Assembly (NCBI GenBank): GCA_002498605.1
Contig: DAHY01000048.1
Location: forward strand, 14,616 to 78,615
Direction of reading: 5' to 3'
Source: Methanomassiliicoccaceae archaeon UBA404
Lineage (GTDB): Archaea > Thermoplasmatota > Thermoplasmata > Methanomassiliicoccales > Methanomethylophilaceae
DNA: 64,000 nucleotides
Shown here: positions 41,609 through 49,719 of the stretch, one piece after another
How the letters are laid out: each line of letters begins with the position of its first letter
Position numbering within the stretch: the first letter of the stretch is position 1
The notes under the pieces: model-generated
What the model was told of the DNA's origin: nothing
Database searches by the model: none
Seen by the model: only the letters and a program-made list of their open reading frames with translations
Translations under genes and position numbers: made by a program

Positions 41609-43162
41609 TCAGTGTCTGAACACACGGCATCCCGTGAACACCATGGCGATGCCGTGTTCGTTGGCCGCGTCTATGACCTCTTGGTCCCTGATGCTTCCTC
41701 CGGGCTGTATTATTGCCGTTATTCCGGCTTCCGCCGCAGTGTCAACTCCGTCTCTGAACGGGAAGAACGCGTCCGAAGCCATAACGCAGCCTTCGGTTGA
41801 TTCGTTGGCTTTCATCGCGGCTATCTTCGCGGAATCCACTCTGCTCATCTGGCCGGCGCCGATTCCCACCGCGCGTTCGTCTTTGACGTAAACGACGGCG
41901 TTGGACGTCACGTGTTTCGCAAGTTTCCAGGCAAACATCAGTGAGTGTATTTCTTCGTCCGTGGGTGCGCGTTCGGTAACGACTTTGAGATTATCCGGGT
42001 CTATGACGACGTCCTCGTCGGTTTGGACAAGCATTCCGCCCCGGACTTTCTTCATCTTGTAATCCCTGTACCTGTATTCGGGGCCGATCGGGGTTCCGGT
42101 TCTCAGCAGACGAAGATTCTTTTTGGTTTCGAGAAGTTCCAAAGCATCATCGTCGTATTCGGGGCATATAACCGCTTCCACGAAATGTTTTTTGATTTCT
42201 TCGGCGGTGGCCATATCGCAGTTTCTGTTGAGGGCGATTATGCATCCATAGGCGGACATCGGGTCCACGTCGTAGGCTGTGACAAAAGCATCGGATATGC
42301 TGTCATCGGAAGCCAGACCGCAGGGGTTTGTGTGTTTCATAACCACGGCTGTGGGCTTTTCGAAATCCATGACAATATCCAGGGCTTTGTCCAAATCGAG
42401 AATGTTATTGTAAGACAGCTGTTTCCCGTGCAGCTGTTCGGATTTGGATACTGTCGGACCCTCGGTGAAAGGATCCGTGTAATAAGCGGCTTTCTGATTG
42501 GGGTTTTCTCCGTATCTCAAATCGGCGACTTTTTCCATGGGAACCGGGAATGAGCGGGGGAAACCTTCGCCGAACTGTTTCAGCATTCTTTCTGCAATCA
42601 TGGCATCGTAGTTCGCGGTGTTCACGAAGGCTTCCGCCATAAGTTTTTCCAAAGTGTTGATTTTGACTTCGCCGCATTCCTTTATGTCTTCGAGGACCAA
42701 AGGGTACTGGGACCTGTCGGTTACGACGGCTACGTACCTGTAATTCTTGGCCGCGGCACGGATCATGCTCGGTCCGCCGATGTCTATGTTTTCCACAACG
42801 TCTTCGAAAGAAGAGCCTTTCATTACGGTCTCTTTGAAAGGATAGAGATTCACGACAACCATGTCGACGGTGTCGATTTTGGCATCCTTCAAAGCCTTCA
42901 TATGTTCCGAATCGTCACGGCGCGCCAGGATTCCGGCGTGTATCTTAGGATGCAGAGTCTTCACGCGGCCGTCCAGCATTTCCGGGAATCCGGTCACTTC
43001 GGACACCTCGGTCACTCTTACGCCGTTGTCTTTCAGAAGTCTGTACGTTCCCCCGGTGGATATTATATCAATACCCCGGGATTCCAGCTCTTTGGCAAAA
43101 TCCACTATGCCTGTTTTATCGGAAACGCTGATTATTGCACGTTTAATTTCTACCAGTTTCAT
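41609..43162 (-). CDS. purH: Bifunctional AICAR transformylase/IMP cyclohydrolase
   Basis: Final two steps of purine synthesis using 10-formyl-tetrahydrofolate; 517 residues, the bacterial bifunctional length. The IMP cyclohydrolase half opens with ISVSDKTGIVDFAKELESRGIDIISTGGTYRLL. The transformylase half holds VMKHTNPCG (Lys, His), SADAFFPF-like ASDAFFPFRDGVD and TAIIQPGGSIRD. Most methanogens use PurP and PurO instead; purP is also present at 53667. Expressed alone or with an unseen promoter. Confidence 0.96.
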   Translation of the reverse strand: MKLVEIKRAIISVSDKTGIVDFAKELESRGIDIISTGGTYRLLKDNGVRVTEVSEVTGFPEMLDGRVKTLHPKIHAGILARRDDSEHMKALKDAKIDTVDMVVVNLYPFKETVMKGSSFEDVVENIDIGGPSMIRAAAKNYRYVAVVTDRSQYPLVLEDIKECGEVKINTLEKLMAEAFVNTANYDAMIAERMLKQFGEGFPRSFPVPMEKVADLRYGENPNQKAAYYTDPFTEGPTVSKSEQLHGKQLSYNNILDLDKALDIVMDFEKPTAVVMKHTNPCGLASDDSISDAFVTAYDVDPMSAYGCIIALNRNCDMATAEEIKKHFVEAVICPEYDDDALELLETKKNLRLLRTGTPIGPEYRYRDYKMKKVRGGMLVQTDEDVVIDPDNLKVVTERAPTDEEIHSLMFAWKLAKHVTSNAVVYVKDERAVGIGAGQMSRVDSAKIAAMKANESTEGCVMASDAFFPFRDGVDTAAEAGITAIIQPGGSIRDQEVIDAANEHGIAMVFTGCRVFRH

Positions 43163-43234
43163 TCCCCCGTATCAGGAACACATTTCCCGATATCCGCAGA
43201 CTCGCAATGCGGTCGTCTTACTAAAATATATCAT

Positions 43235-43258
43235 AGGACGGTCCCGAAGGACCATCCT
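43235..43258 (-). terminator. cUUCGg hairpin after the glutamate-synthase-like gene
   Basis: On the minus strand a 10-bp stem with one G-U wobble closes a UUCG tetraloop with a C-G closing pair, 12 bases after the stop at 43270, followed by an AT-rich stretch. The wobble pairs only on the minus strand, so that is the likely functional orientation. Confidence 0.6.
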
Positions 43259-43269
43259 TTGAATTTGTT

Positions 43270-44874
43270 TCAAAGAAGGTTTTCCATCACTCTTTCCGCG
43301 CGTGCTTCAAGAGTTTCCACACCCGTCACTCTTCCGGCGATATCCGTGAGTGCGACGATATCTTCGCATTCGATTGAATCGAAGGTGAATCTTCTGGTAC
43401 CCGCCATCAGCTGCCTGAGACCTTCTCCCAGTCTGTCGGTCAGGTATGTGTACAGCGCGACGCCTCCCCAGGGAATGTCGGTTCCGAGTTCCAGATCGGG
43501 GAATTTCTTTGCCACGTTTCCGGCTCCGATCATGTAAGTTTTCGGGTCGTCGCCGTATTCTTTGGAGAAACTTCCGGGAAGCTTTCCTTCCTTTGCGAGT
43601 TCGGAGAATCTTCTTCCCTTCATTGCGGCCGTAAGAGGGGCTCTTGCCATTGCGACGGATCTGCAAATCGGTCCGTCGCCCAAATCCGACAACGCGATTG
43701 CTTTGTACATCTGCGCTTCGTTGATGAAACCTCCGGCAAAGGAGATGTCGGGAACGTATCTTCCCTTATCTTTCAGTATCCTGGCACATTTCATTACCTG
43801 TGCAAAGAGCCAGATGGTGGGTGTACCGAGTTCGTGCATGTGCATAATCGGAGACATTCCGGTTCCTCCGCCGGCTCCGTCGAAAGTGACCAAATCAAGT
43901 TTGGCTTCGGAAGCGACCTTCATCGTGAATGCGACCGCTTCGGGTTTGAAAGCGCCGGTCTTGAGGAACACGTTTTTGGCTCCCATGGATCTTAGGCCGT
44001 CCACGTCTTCGATGAACTTGTCATGCTGAGGGAATCCGACGCGGCTGTGTCTTTCAAAGGACTTGAAGGTGCCTGCCCTGAAAGCTTCCTGCACCGAGGG
44101 ATCTTCGGGGTCGGGAACCACGACGTATCCGCGGGACTTCAGTTCCAAAGCCCTCTCTATGGACGTGAGTCTTACTTCTCCCCCGATGGCTTTGGCGCCC
44201 TGTCCCCATTTCCTTTCGATGACTTCGACTTCGAGTTTGGACAGCCCGTATTCGTCGACGCCCGCGCGCTGATCTTCGACATTGGTCTGCAGTACAATGC
44301 GTCCGTTTTCCCCGTCCCAGAAATCGGTGTATGCTTTTACGCGGAATTCCAAATCCTTGGAAGACTGAACCTTTCCGTTGGAGTAGACGGCTTCGCTGTC
44401 CATTCCGCAGACGTTTTCACCGATGACCTGGGAAACTCCGGACATGGCCGCGCCCGAAGCGAGTTCTCTCCAGTTTCTCTTGGCCACGGCGGTGGAACCG
44501 AGACCCGCGATATGTACCGGCAAAATCTGTTTTATGGGATTCTTTCCGCGGGACCCTATAACGGTGTTTATCTTGACATTTTCAAAGAAAGCTATGTCCG
44601 AATCGGGTTCAATGCCTTTTGCGGTCTGAACCTCGGTCATAATCTGAAAGTGGGACCAATCAAGGAAATAATTCTTGTTGGATGCCGCAGTGCTTATTCC
44701 GAAGTGCTCGGGACTGGGATACAGTACTTCCCGTCCTCTGATTGCTCCTTTGGATACTTCGCACATAACATTGCAGTCTTCTGTGCACACCGGACACATT
44801 CCGCTGGTAGGACAGAGATCCTTTACTCTCGAGGAGGTGTTTGTGGTGGATTTCGAATTCTCGATAACGTACAT
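43270..44874 (-). CDS. Glutamate synthase-like FMN-binding protein
   Basis: Archaeal GltB domain-2 type protein, 534 residues. The N-terminus carries a cysteine cluster CPTSGMCPVCTEDC. The FMN and glutamate-forming barrel follows, with TFDGAGGGTGMSP near residue 325. The family makes glutamate from 2-oxoglutarate and ammonia with an amidotransferase partner, or serves a related amination. No amidotransferase or reductase gene is adjacent. Upstream are a Shine-Dalgarno GAGGG, a TATA-like element at 44927-44936, and an inverted repeat at 44966-44989. Confidence 0.85.
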   Translation of the reverse strand: MYVIENSKSTTNTSSRVKDLCPTSGMCPVCTEDCNVMCEVSKGAIRGREVLYPSPEHFGISTAASNKNYFLDWSHFQIMTEVQTAKGIEPDSDIAFFENVKINTVIGSRGKNPIKQILPVHIAGLGSTAVAKRNWRELASGAAMSGVSQVIGENVCGMDSEAVYSNGKVQSSKDLEFRVKAYTDFWDGENGRIVLQTNVEDQRAGVDEYGLSKLEVEVIERKWGQGAKAIGGEVRLTSIERALELKSRGYVVVPDPEDPSVQEAFRAGTFKSFERHSRVGFPQHDKFIEDVDGLRSMGAKNVFLKTGAFKPEAVAFTMKVASEAKLDLVTFDGAGGGTGMSPIMHMHELGTPTIWLFAQVMKCARILKDKGRYVPDISFAGGFINEAQMYKAIALSDLGDGPICRSVAMARAPLTAAMKGRRFSELAKEGKLPGSFSKEYGDDPKTYMIGAGNVAKKFPDLELGTDIPWGGVALYTYLTDRLGEGLRQLMAGTRRFTFDSIECEDIVALTDIAGRVTGVETLEARAERVMENLL

Positions 44875-44926
44875 TGATTCCCTCTATACAGTAATTATAC
44901 CGTTCAACCGCCGATATACTTTCATA

Positions 44927-44936
44927 CGATATAAAA
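44927..44936 (-). promoter_or_regulatory. TATA-like element of the glutamate-synthase-like gene
   Basis: TTTTATATCG on the minus strand predicts a start about 30 bases before the ATG at 44874, leaving room for the GAGGG Shine-Dalgarno just before that ATG. Confidence 0.45.
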
Positions 44937-44965
44937 TTAACTTGTGTTTATCGTGATAAATTAAT

Positions 44966-44989
44966 TATATTAGACATTTGTCTAATATA
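44966..44989. promoter_or_regulatory. Perfect 11-base inverted repeat, operator candidate
   Basis: Arms TATATTAGACA and TGTCTAATATA flank a 2-base spacer. A third half-site TGTCTAA is at 45010-45016, 31 bases from the matching half and thus about three helical turns away on the same face. The repeat is upstream of the TATA element of the glutamate-synthase-like gene and ahead of the divergent RNA operon, suggesting a regulator serving one or both. Confidence 0.5.
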
Positions 44990-45116
44990 TCAATAATATT
45001 CTATAAGTATGTCTAAGTAAAATCATATTTTATTGTACATATAATGATAAAACGGGCAACGGCATTCTGATAAGCAGACGGCTAAAACAAAATATCTTCA
45101 GTTCATAGCGTGTACG

Positions 45117-45710
45117 ATGAGGAAAAAGGATCTCGAGATTATATTGGAAGGTCTTGAGAAACAGACTTCTTTCGATGCGAGCCTTGAGCAGTATCCGACT
45201 CCTTCGGTCATTGTTGCGGACATCATGTTCAACGCATACATGAACGGGGATTTGGAAGGTCTTAAGATTGTGGATTTGGGATGCGGCAACGGAGTGTTTG
45301 CCATAGCCGCGTCTCTGATGGGCGCCGGAGCATCGTACGGATACGATATTTCGGAGGATGCCGTCGCCGTTGCCAAAAAAAATGCCGAAAATCTCAAATT
45401 GAACACGGAGTTTTTTATATCGGACGTGAAAGATGTGACAGAGGGTGCGGATACGGTTTTTATGAATCCCCCTTTCGGATGTCAAAACCGGAACGCCGAC
45501 CGACCCTTTCTTGACAAGGCGATGGAATTATCGGAATGCGTTTATTCCGTACACAAAGCGGAGACCGTGGATTTCGTAATGAAGTATTGCGAAACCGCGG
45601 AAAGAAAGGCGTCCCTTTGTAAAGTATATAAGTACAACATCCCTCATATGTTTGAATTCCACAAAGATAAAAATCGCAGCATTGAGATAGCTGTTGTTAA
45701 CATAAGGTGA
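45117..45710 (+). CDS. METTL5-like N6-adenine RNA methyltransferase
   Basis: Class I SAM methyltransferase of the archaeal METTL5-type group, predicted to methylate adenine in rRNA; 197 residues. SAM motif VDLGCGNGVFAIAA is near residue 52, followed by the amino-methyltransferase motif NPPF at 117-120 and HKAE toward the C-terminus. An AAAATATC element 24 bases upstream may be its TATA. It begins an operon with Csl4, a 52-residue mini-protein and a ThiI-like protein. Confidence 0.87.
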   Translation: MRKKDLEIILEGLEKQTSFDASLEQYPTPSVIVADIMFNAYMNGDLEGLKIVDLGCGNGVFAIAASLMGAGASYGYDISEDAVAVAKKNAENLKLNTEFFISDVKDVTEGADTVFMNPPFGCQNRNADRPFLDKAMELSECVYSVHKAETVDFVMKYCETAERKASLCKVYKYNIPHMFEFHKDKNRSIEIAVVNIR

Positions 45711-45716
45711 TTTCAT

Positions 45717-46277
45717 ATGAAACAAAAAATCGAAGTTTTCCCCGGTGACGAGGTTGCAGTAGAAGAAGAGTATCTTGCGTCCGACGGGACCTTCGCCGAA
45801 AACGGTAAGATCTACGCATCCCAGATCGGAGAATTGATACTGGATAATGAAGAATATGTGGCAAGAGTCGTCACACCCAATCCCCCCAATGTGTTGAAGA
45901 ACGGGGATATTGTGTATGCCATAGTTGCCGATATCCGCAAAACCATGGCAACGGCGGATGTTGTTGCCACCGAAGGCACCAAAAGAGAAGTCGGAGGAGA
46001 AACCTACGCGACGATACACGTGTCCAAGATTTCCCCGGGTTACACCGATGACGTGGGTGCCGAACTCAGAAAAGGGGATTTCATAAGAGCTCAGGTCATC
46101 GAAACCGAACCTTCTCTTCAATTGTCCACCAGAGACGATGATTTTGGTGTCATCCGCTCATACTGCGGTACATGCAAAACCGAAATGGAACGCAAAGGAA
46201 AAGGGCTTTACTGCCCCGAATGCAAATATTCTATGCCCAGGAAGCTTGCCAGGGACTACGGAAACGTTAAATTATGA
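45717..46277 (+). CDS. csl4: Exosome RNA-binding subunit Csl4
   Basis: Cap subunit of the archaeal RNA exosome; 186 residues. An N-terminal domain (FPGDEVAVEEEYLASDGTF) precedes an S1-type OB fold and a C-terminal zinc ribbon with CGTC and CPEC around residues 145-172. It follows the methyltransferase by 6 bases, and its stop overlaps the ATG of the next small gene (ATGA). Confidence 0.93.
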   Translation: MKQKIEVFPGDEVAVEEEYLASDGTFAENGKIYASQIGELILDNEEYVARVVTPNPPNVLKNGDIVYAIVADIRKTMATADVVATEGTKREVGGETYATIHVSKISPGYTDDVGAELRKGDFIRAQVIETEPSLQLSTRDDDFGVIRSYCGTCKTEMERKGKGLYCPECKYSMPRKLARDYGNVKL

Positions 46278-46432
46278 ACGAACAGGAAGTGGAAGGTCTC
46301 CGTGCCGAACTCACGGCATTGAGAGAAGAGGTCAAAGACCTCAAAGACATAATCAGCGGCTTGTATTACATGATGATAGATGAGGATGAGGATGACGGAT
46401 CCCCGATACAGACGGGGAGGTATCTGAACTGA
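46274..46432 (+). CDS. 52-residue acidic coiled-coil mini-protein
   Basis: A small gene starting at ATG 46274, overlapping the csl4 stop by 4 bases. The product begins MNEQEVEGLRAELTALREEV with a heptad-like leucine pattern through residue 30, then a YYMM patch and an acidic tail DEDEDD. It contains the Shine-Dalgarno of the next gene at its end and overlaps that gene's first codons. No family is recognised; coiled-coil pairing with a neighbour is a guess. Confidence 0.6.
   Translation: MNEQEVEGLRAELTALREEVKDLKDIISGLYYMMIDEDEDDGSPIQTGRYLN
46413..46420 (+). promoter_or_regulatory. Shine-Dalgarno deciding a CTG start
   Basis: CGGGGAGG ends 8 bases before CTG 46429. In the ThiI-like frame no ATG, GTG or TTG occurs between the upstream stop at 46393 and ATG 46486, so this element points to CTG as the initiator. 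Confidence 0.55.
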
Positions 46433-47055
46433 AACTCATCGCCCTCCTGTCCGGAGGGATCGATTCTCCGGTTGCGGCCTACGTTATGGCGGAAGCCGGT
46501 GCGGAAATCATACTTTTACACATGGACAATACCCCGTACGAGGACGGCCGTTCACTGGACAACGTGAAGGATTTGGCCCAACGTCTCAGAGAAGCCACCG
46601 GCCAGGAAATGCCGCTGTATTCCGCAGAGCACGGTTCTTCACAGGCCGCCATCAGCGGGAAATGCGATGTAAAGTACCAGTGCGTGTTGTGCAAACATCT
46701 GATGCAGCATACCGCAAGGAAAATGTGCGGAATATACGGATGTTCCGGAATTGTGATGGGAGACGCCCTGGGACAGGTTGCGTCCCAGACTCTGAGAAAT
46801 ATCAGGGCCGAAAATATCGGAATGGATATTCCGGTTTTGCGTCCTTTGATCGGCTACGACAAAATCGAAATCGAGGAAATTGCAAAAAAGATCGGAACTT
46901 ACGAAATATCCATTCGGCCTGCCGTAAGCTGTACGGCAGTTCCTCAGGGGCCGGTCACGGATGCGAATCCCGCAAAAATCCGGGATTTCGGCAAACTGAT
47001 TGATGCCGAAAGTCTTGCAACGAATTCGGCAACATCGGCAATAAGAATTTCCTGA
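46429..47055 (+). CDS. ThiI-like PP-loop tRNA sulfurtransferase, CTG start
   Basis: PP-loop ATPase domain of the 4-thiouridine synthetase ThiI without THUMP or rhodanese parts. From CTG 46429 it is 208 residues. The PP-loop SGGIDSPVAAYV lies before the first ATG (46486), so that ATG cannot be the real start. Further ThiI signatures are YQCVLCKHLM, with a CxxC that in methanogens may hold an Fe-S cluster, ALGQVASQTL and RPLIGYDKIEIEEIA. The start overlaps the mini-protein stop by 4 bases (CTGA). Role: sulfuration of tRNA (inferred). Confidence 0.85.
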   Translation: MKLIALLSGGIDSPVAAYVMAEAGAEIILLHMDNTPYEDGRSLDNVKDLAQRLREATGQEMPLYSAEHGSSQAAISGKCDVKYQCVLCKHLMQHTARKMCGIYGCSGIVMGDALGQVASQTLRNIRAENIGMDIPVLRPLIGYDKIEIEEIAKKIGTYEISIRPAVSCTAVPQGPVTDANPAKIRDFGKLIDAESLATNSATSAIRIS

Positions 47056-47056
47056 A

Positions 47057-47311
47057 TCAGTAAAATGCCGAGCAGTACTGTATCTGTCTCTGGTTGTATA
47101 CCATATCCAAAGTTACACGGTTTATGTATCTGGCCTGTACCGCCGAAATGTAAAGGGTGTTGTCTCCGACGGGTATCTTGATGTCGTTGGCCTTTGGAGG
47201 CTTAACGGTTATGGGCACCAAAGCAGGACCGCTGCAGGAAGTGCAAACGCGGTAATCCACGCCTTCCTCGATTATTTTATTCTTAACATCCTCGTCTACG
47301 CTGATGTTCAT
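47057..47311 (-). CDS. Small conserved-looking protein with CxxC, 84 residues
   Basis: Unknown. The product has an N-terminal acidic helix (MNISVDEDVKNKIIEEGVDYR), then CTSCSGP with a CxxC, and a beta-rich middle (IKIPVGDNTLYIS). The sequence looks like a conserved archaeal/methanogen protein, but no family was assigned. A TATA-like TTTATAAAAG at 47333-47341, 26 bases before the ATG and overlapping the XPD stop, supports a leaderless start. Confidence 0.75.
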   Translation of the reverse strand: MNISVDEDVKNKIIEEGVDYRVCTSCSGPALVPITVKPPKANDIKIPVGDNTLYISAVQARYINRVTLDMVYNQRQIQYCSAFY

Positions 47312-47332
47312 ATAACCGTGGAAAGCCCTTTC

Positions 47333-47341
47333 TTTTATAAA
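47333..47341 (-). promoter_or_regulatory. TATA-like element for the 84-residue CxxC protein
   Basis: TTTATAAAAG-type sequence on the minus strand, centred 26 bases before the ATG at 47311 and overlapping the last codons of the XPD gene. Confidence 0.4.
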
Positions 47342-47342
47342 A

Positions 47343-49217
47343 TTATCCTTTTTTTATAAAGGAATCGGCGATATCTTTGCAGGGATTCTCCGAAGGTGTC
47401 GATTCTATCCCTTCCAACGCCGTTACCCTGCGATCCAATATCATGGCCGCGCCTATGTCATCCTCGGAGCGTATGAGCCGCCCTATGGCCTGCCGTATCC
47501 TTCGGGCGGCCGGAATTTTGGACGCGTATCTGAAACCGTCTCCGAAACGGATTTCGCAATATCTCGTGAAGGCTTTGTGCAGTGCGGTGGGACGGGGGTA
47601 TGGCACGCCTATGACAACCGCGACTTCCAGATCTTTGTCGGGAAAGTCCAATCCTTCGCTTATTCTGCCTCCCGTGACGGCGAACAGAACGCTCTGAGGG
47701 GTGTTTGCGAATCCTTCGACGACTTCCATAAGATCCGGCTGGCTCATTCCTCTGACTTCAAAAAATATGTCTTTTCCTATTCTTTCCGGAATTCCGTCTT
47801 TGATGAATGTTTCCATAAGCTTGTAAGACGGGAAGAACACCGCGGTGTTTCTGTCGGTGCATCTTGCGATGCCCACAGTCAGATCTTCAAGTCTGGCTAT
47901 ATTCTCTGGATCGCTCATTTCCTCGTACTTTGTGGATACGTCGGTCACATGACCCACATACAGATTGTCGGGGTTGAAGGGTGATTCGAAAACTCTGGTT
48001 TCCGCTCTTTCAATGCCCAATTCTCTGGCGTAATCTTCCAACGGAGCCAGTGTCCCGGACATGTGAATCGAGGAGTGGCAGGCCGTCAGCGGATAAGCGG
48101 CTTCCCTCGGGTCCATGCAGTATACCTTCAGACGGGTGTTGTCATGGTCTTCCACCAATCTGACATAGAATCCGTCCCCGGTCATGTACCAGTGCTGTAA
48201 AAATCTGCCGAGGGAACCCACGTATGTCCGGGGCAGTTTTTTCTTCTTTTTCTTTGCTTCGGATATGATTTCTCCTACATTTATCAGAGAATCCGATATT
48301 GAGGATATGGTACGGGATCCCGTACCCAGACGTTCCATCAGTTCATCCTGCATAAAATAAGGGGGAACGATTCCGTCGTCCTCCACCAGATACTCCCGGG
48401 CGGCTTTGATTATATCTTCCATGACTCCGGTCAGATCCGTTATTTTGAATCCGTCCGATATATCCGGATCTCCCCATTCCTTCGCTTCTTTTTCGGCCAG
48501 AGCCAGTGCCCTTAAGCTGTATTCGGAGGTCATAATTTCTCTCAGGTAATCCGGCAAATTATGCGCTTCGTCGATTATCAGAATCATCGAAGACAGCGGT
48601 GTTTCGGCCCAGTCGGAAAATCTTGTGAAAATCTGCGGCATGAATATGAAGGGATAAGGCGCAACAATCACGTCCGCGTCGGGAAGCAGTAATTTGGTCA
48701 GTTCGTAAGAGCAGAGTTTCCGTTCTTTGCAATATACATCGAATTCTTCCTGGGTGGGATGCTTTTCCTTCATGTACTGGATTATCTCAGGCAGATCCGC
48801 GGTTTCGATGTTTGAAAAAAATTCACAGGCCGATATTCCGTTTTCCTTGCGTTTGTATTCCGAACATAATTTGGAAAGTTCCTCCGGGGTTCCGGTGACC
48901 AGTTCAGGATCTTCGGACATCATCGGACAGGACGATGCTCTCCGTCCCTGGATCGGAACACACAGCAACGGAAGATTTTTGGATATACTGGCACACTCGG
49001 TTACCACTTGTTTCTGCTGAGATCTGGTTCTTGTCAGATACACTACTTTGCAACCGGTGAGTTTGGCGGCTTCGATGGCTGCGGAAAGAGACGTTACCGT
49101 CTTGCCTGTGCCGGTACCGGATTCGATTACGGCGGCTCCGCCGATAATCGAAACCTCTCTGAGGAATTTGACAATCTCCTCCTGACCCTTTCTGAACGGG
49201 TAAGGAAAAAGTTCCAT
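47343..49217 (-). CDS. XPD/Rad3-like DNA helicase
   Basis: Superfamily 2 5'-3' DNA helicase with an iron-sulfur domain, for repair and possibly transcription-linked roles; 624 residues. Walker A is ESGTGTGKTV near residue 33 and the DEAH box is IIDEAHN at 216-219. Cysteines 97, 118, 131 and 169 (KLCSYEL) are candidates for the Fe-S ligands. Motif VI is QAIGRLIRSEDDIG near the end. The ATG is embedded in an inverted repeat at 49214-49236. Confidence 0.92.
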   Translation of the reverse strand: MELFPYPFRKGQEEIVKFLREVSIIGGAAVIESGTGTGKTVTSLSAAIEAAKLTGCKVVYLTRTRSQQKQVVTECASISKNLPLLCVPIQGRRASSCPMMSEDPELVTGTPEELSKLCSEYKRKENGISACEFFSNIETADLPEIIQYMKEKHPTQEEFDVYCKERKLCSYELTKLLLPDADVIVAPYPFIFMPQIFTRFSDWAETPLSSMILIIDEAHNLPDYLREIMTSEYSLRALALAEKEAKEWGDPDISDGFKITDLTGVMEDIIKAAREYLVEDDGIVPPYFMQDELMERLGTGSRTISSISDSLINVGEIISEAKKKKKKLPRTYVGSLGRFLQHWYMTGDGFYVRLVEDHDNTRLKVYCMDPREAAYPLTACHSSIHMSGTLAPLEDYARELGIERAETRVFESPFNPDNLYVGHVTDVSTKYEEMSDPENIARLEDLTVGIARCTDRNTAVFFPSYKLMETFIKDGIPERIGKDIFFEVRGMSQPDLMEVVEGFANTPQSVLFAVTGGRISEGLDFPDKDLEVAVVIGVPYPRPTALHKAFTRYCEIRFGDGFRYASKIPAARRIRQAIGRLIRSEDDIGAAMILDRRVTALEGIESTPSENPCKDIADSFIKKG

Positions 49218-49236
49218 GCAGCCGTTACCTGCATGG
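49214..49236. promoter_or_regulatory. Inverted repeat over the XPD start codon
   Basis: Perfect 8-base arms CCATGCAG and CTGCATGG with a 7-base spacer. The arm nearer the gene contains the XPD start codon; the other abuts a TATA-like CTTTTATTACC at 49237-49247, 25 bases before the ATG. The site covers the expected transcription start, a position suited to a repressor or to an mRNA 5' hairpin. Confidence 0.5.
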
Positions 49237-49299
49237 TAATAAAAGTACTGTTTGCTGATTTTTTACGAATTATTTCGGAAAACGTATGTTTTCTAAAAA

Positions 49300-49710
49300 T
49301 CATTCGTTTTCGTCTTCGGATTCCGAGGCTCTTACCCAGACTTCTTCCGAAAGATTGTCGTAAATGTTGCTTTCGGGTTCATCGACCTGTTCTTCCGGGC
49401 CTTCGGCTTCGATGAGTTCTTCTATTCTGTTCTTTCTGAACAGCCAGTAGTGAATTCTCCACTCTCTTCCGTCGTAAAGGGTGGTTTCCTCTCTTTCGGT
49501 GGTCAGAATGCCCTTGTCTTCGAGCATATAGAACGTATCACGGTCCTGGGGCTCCAGGATGTTATCGATTATCCTGTCGGAATATCCGAAAAAGTTCAGC
49601 ACGTGAAGAGCCTGCTGGTACGCCTGCTCTTCTTCCATCAGCATTCCCTCCTCGCGTATGGCATTCACGATTGCCTGCGTGAGTTCGTCGACAGTGATTA
49701 TAACGTTCAT
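49300..49710 (-). CDS. Unknown archaeal protein (DUF6015-like)
   Basis: Soluble 136-residue protein. The first 100 residues have a helical, winged-helix-like look (ITVDELTQAIVNAIREEGML ... ALHVLNFFGYSDRIIDN ... YMLEDKGILTTEREETTL), which fits an HTH domain reading a short strand pair. The tail from residue 105 is strongly acidic. The resemblance to a Thermoplasmata domain of unknown function is from memory. It lies 9 bases after serA in the same operon. Confidence 0.7.
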   Translation of the reverse strand: MNVIITVDELTQAIVNAIREEGMLMEEEQAYQQALHVLNFFGYSDRIIDNILEPQDRDTFYMLEDKGILTTEREETTLYDGREWRIHYWLFRKNRIEELIEAEGPEEQVDEPESNIYDNLSEEVWVRASESEDENE

Positions 49711-49719
49711 TGGTACTCC

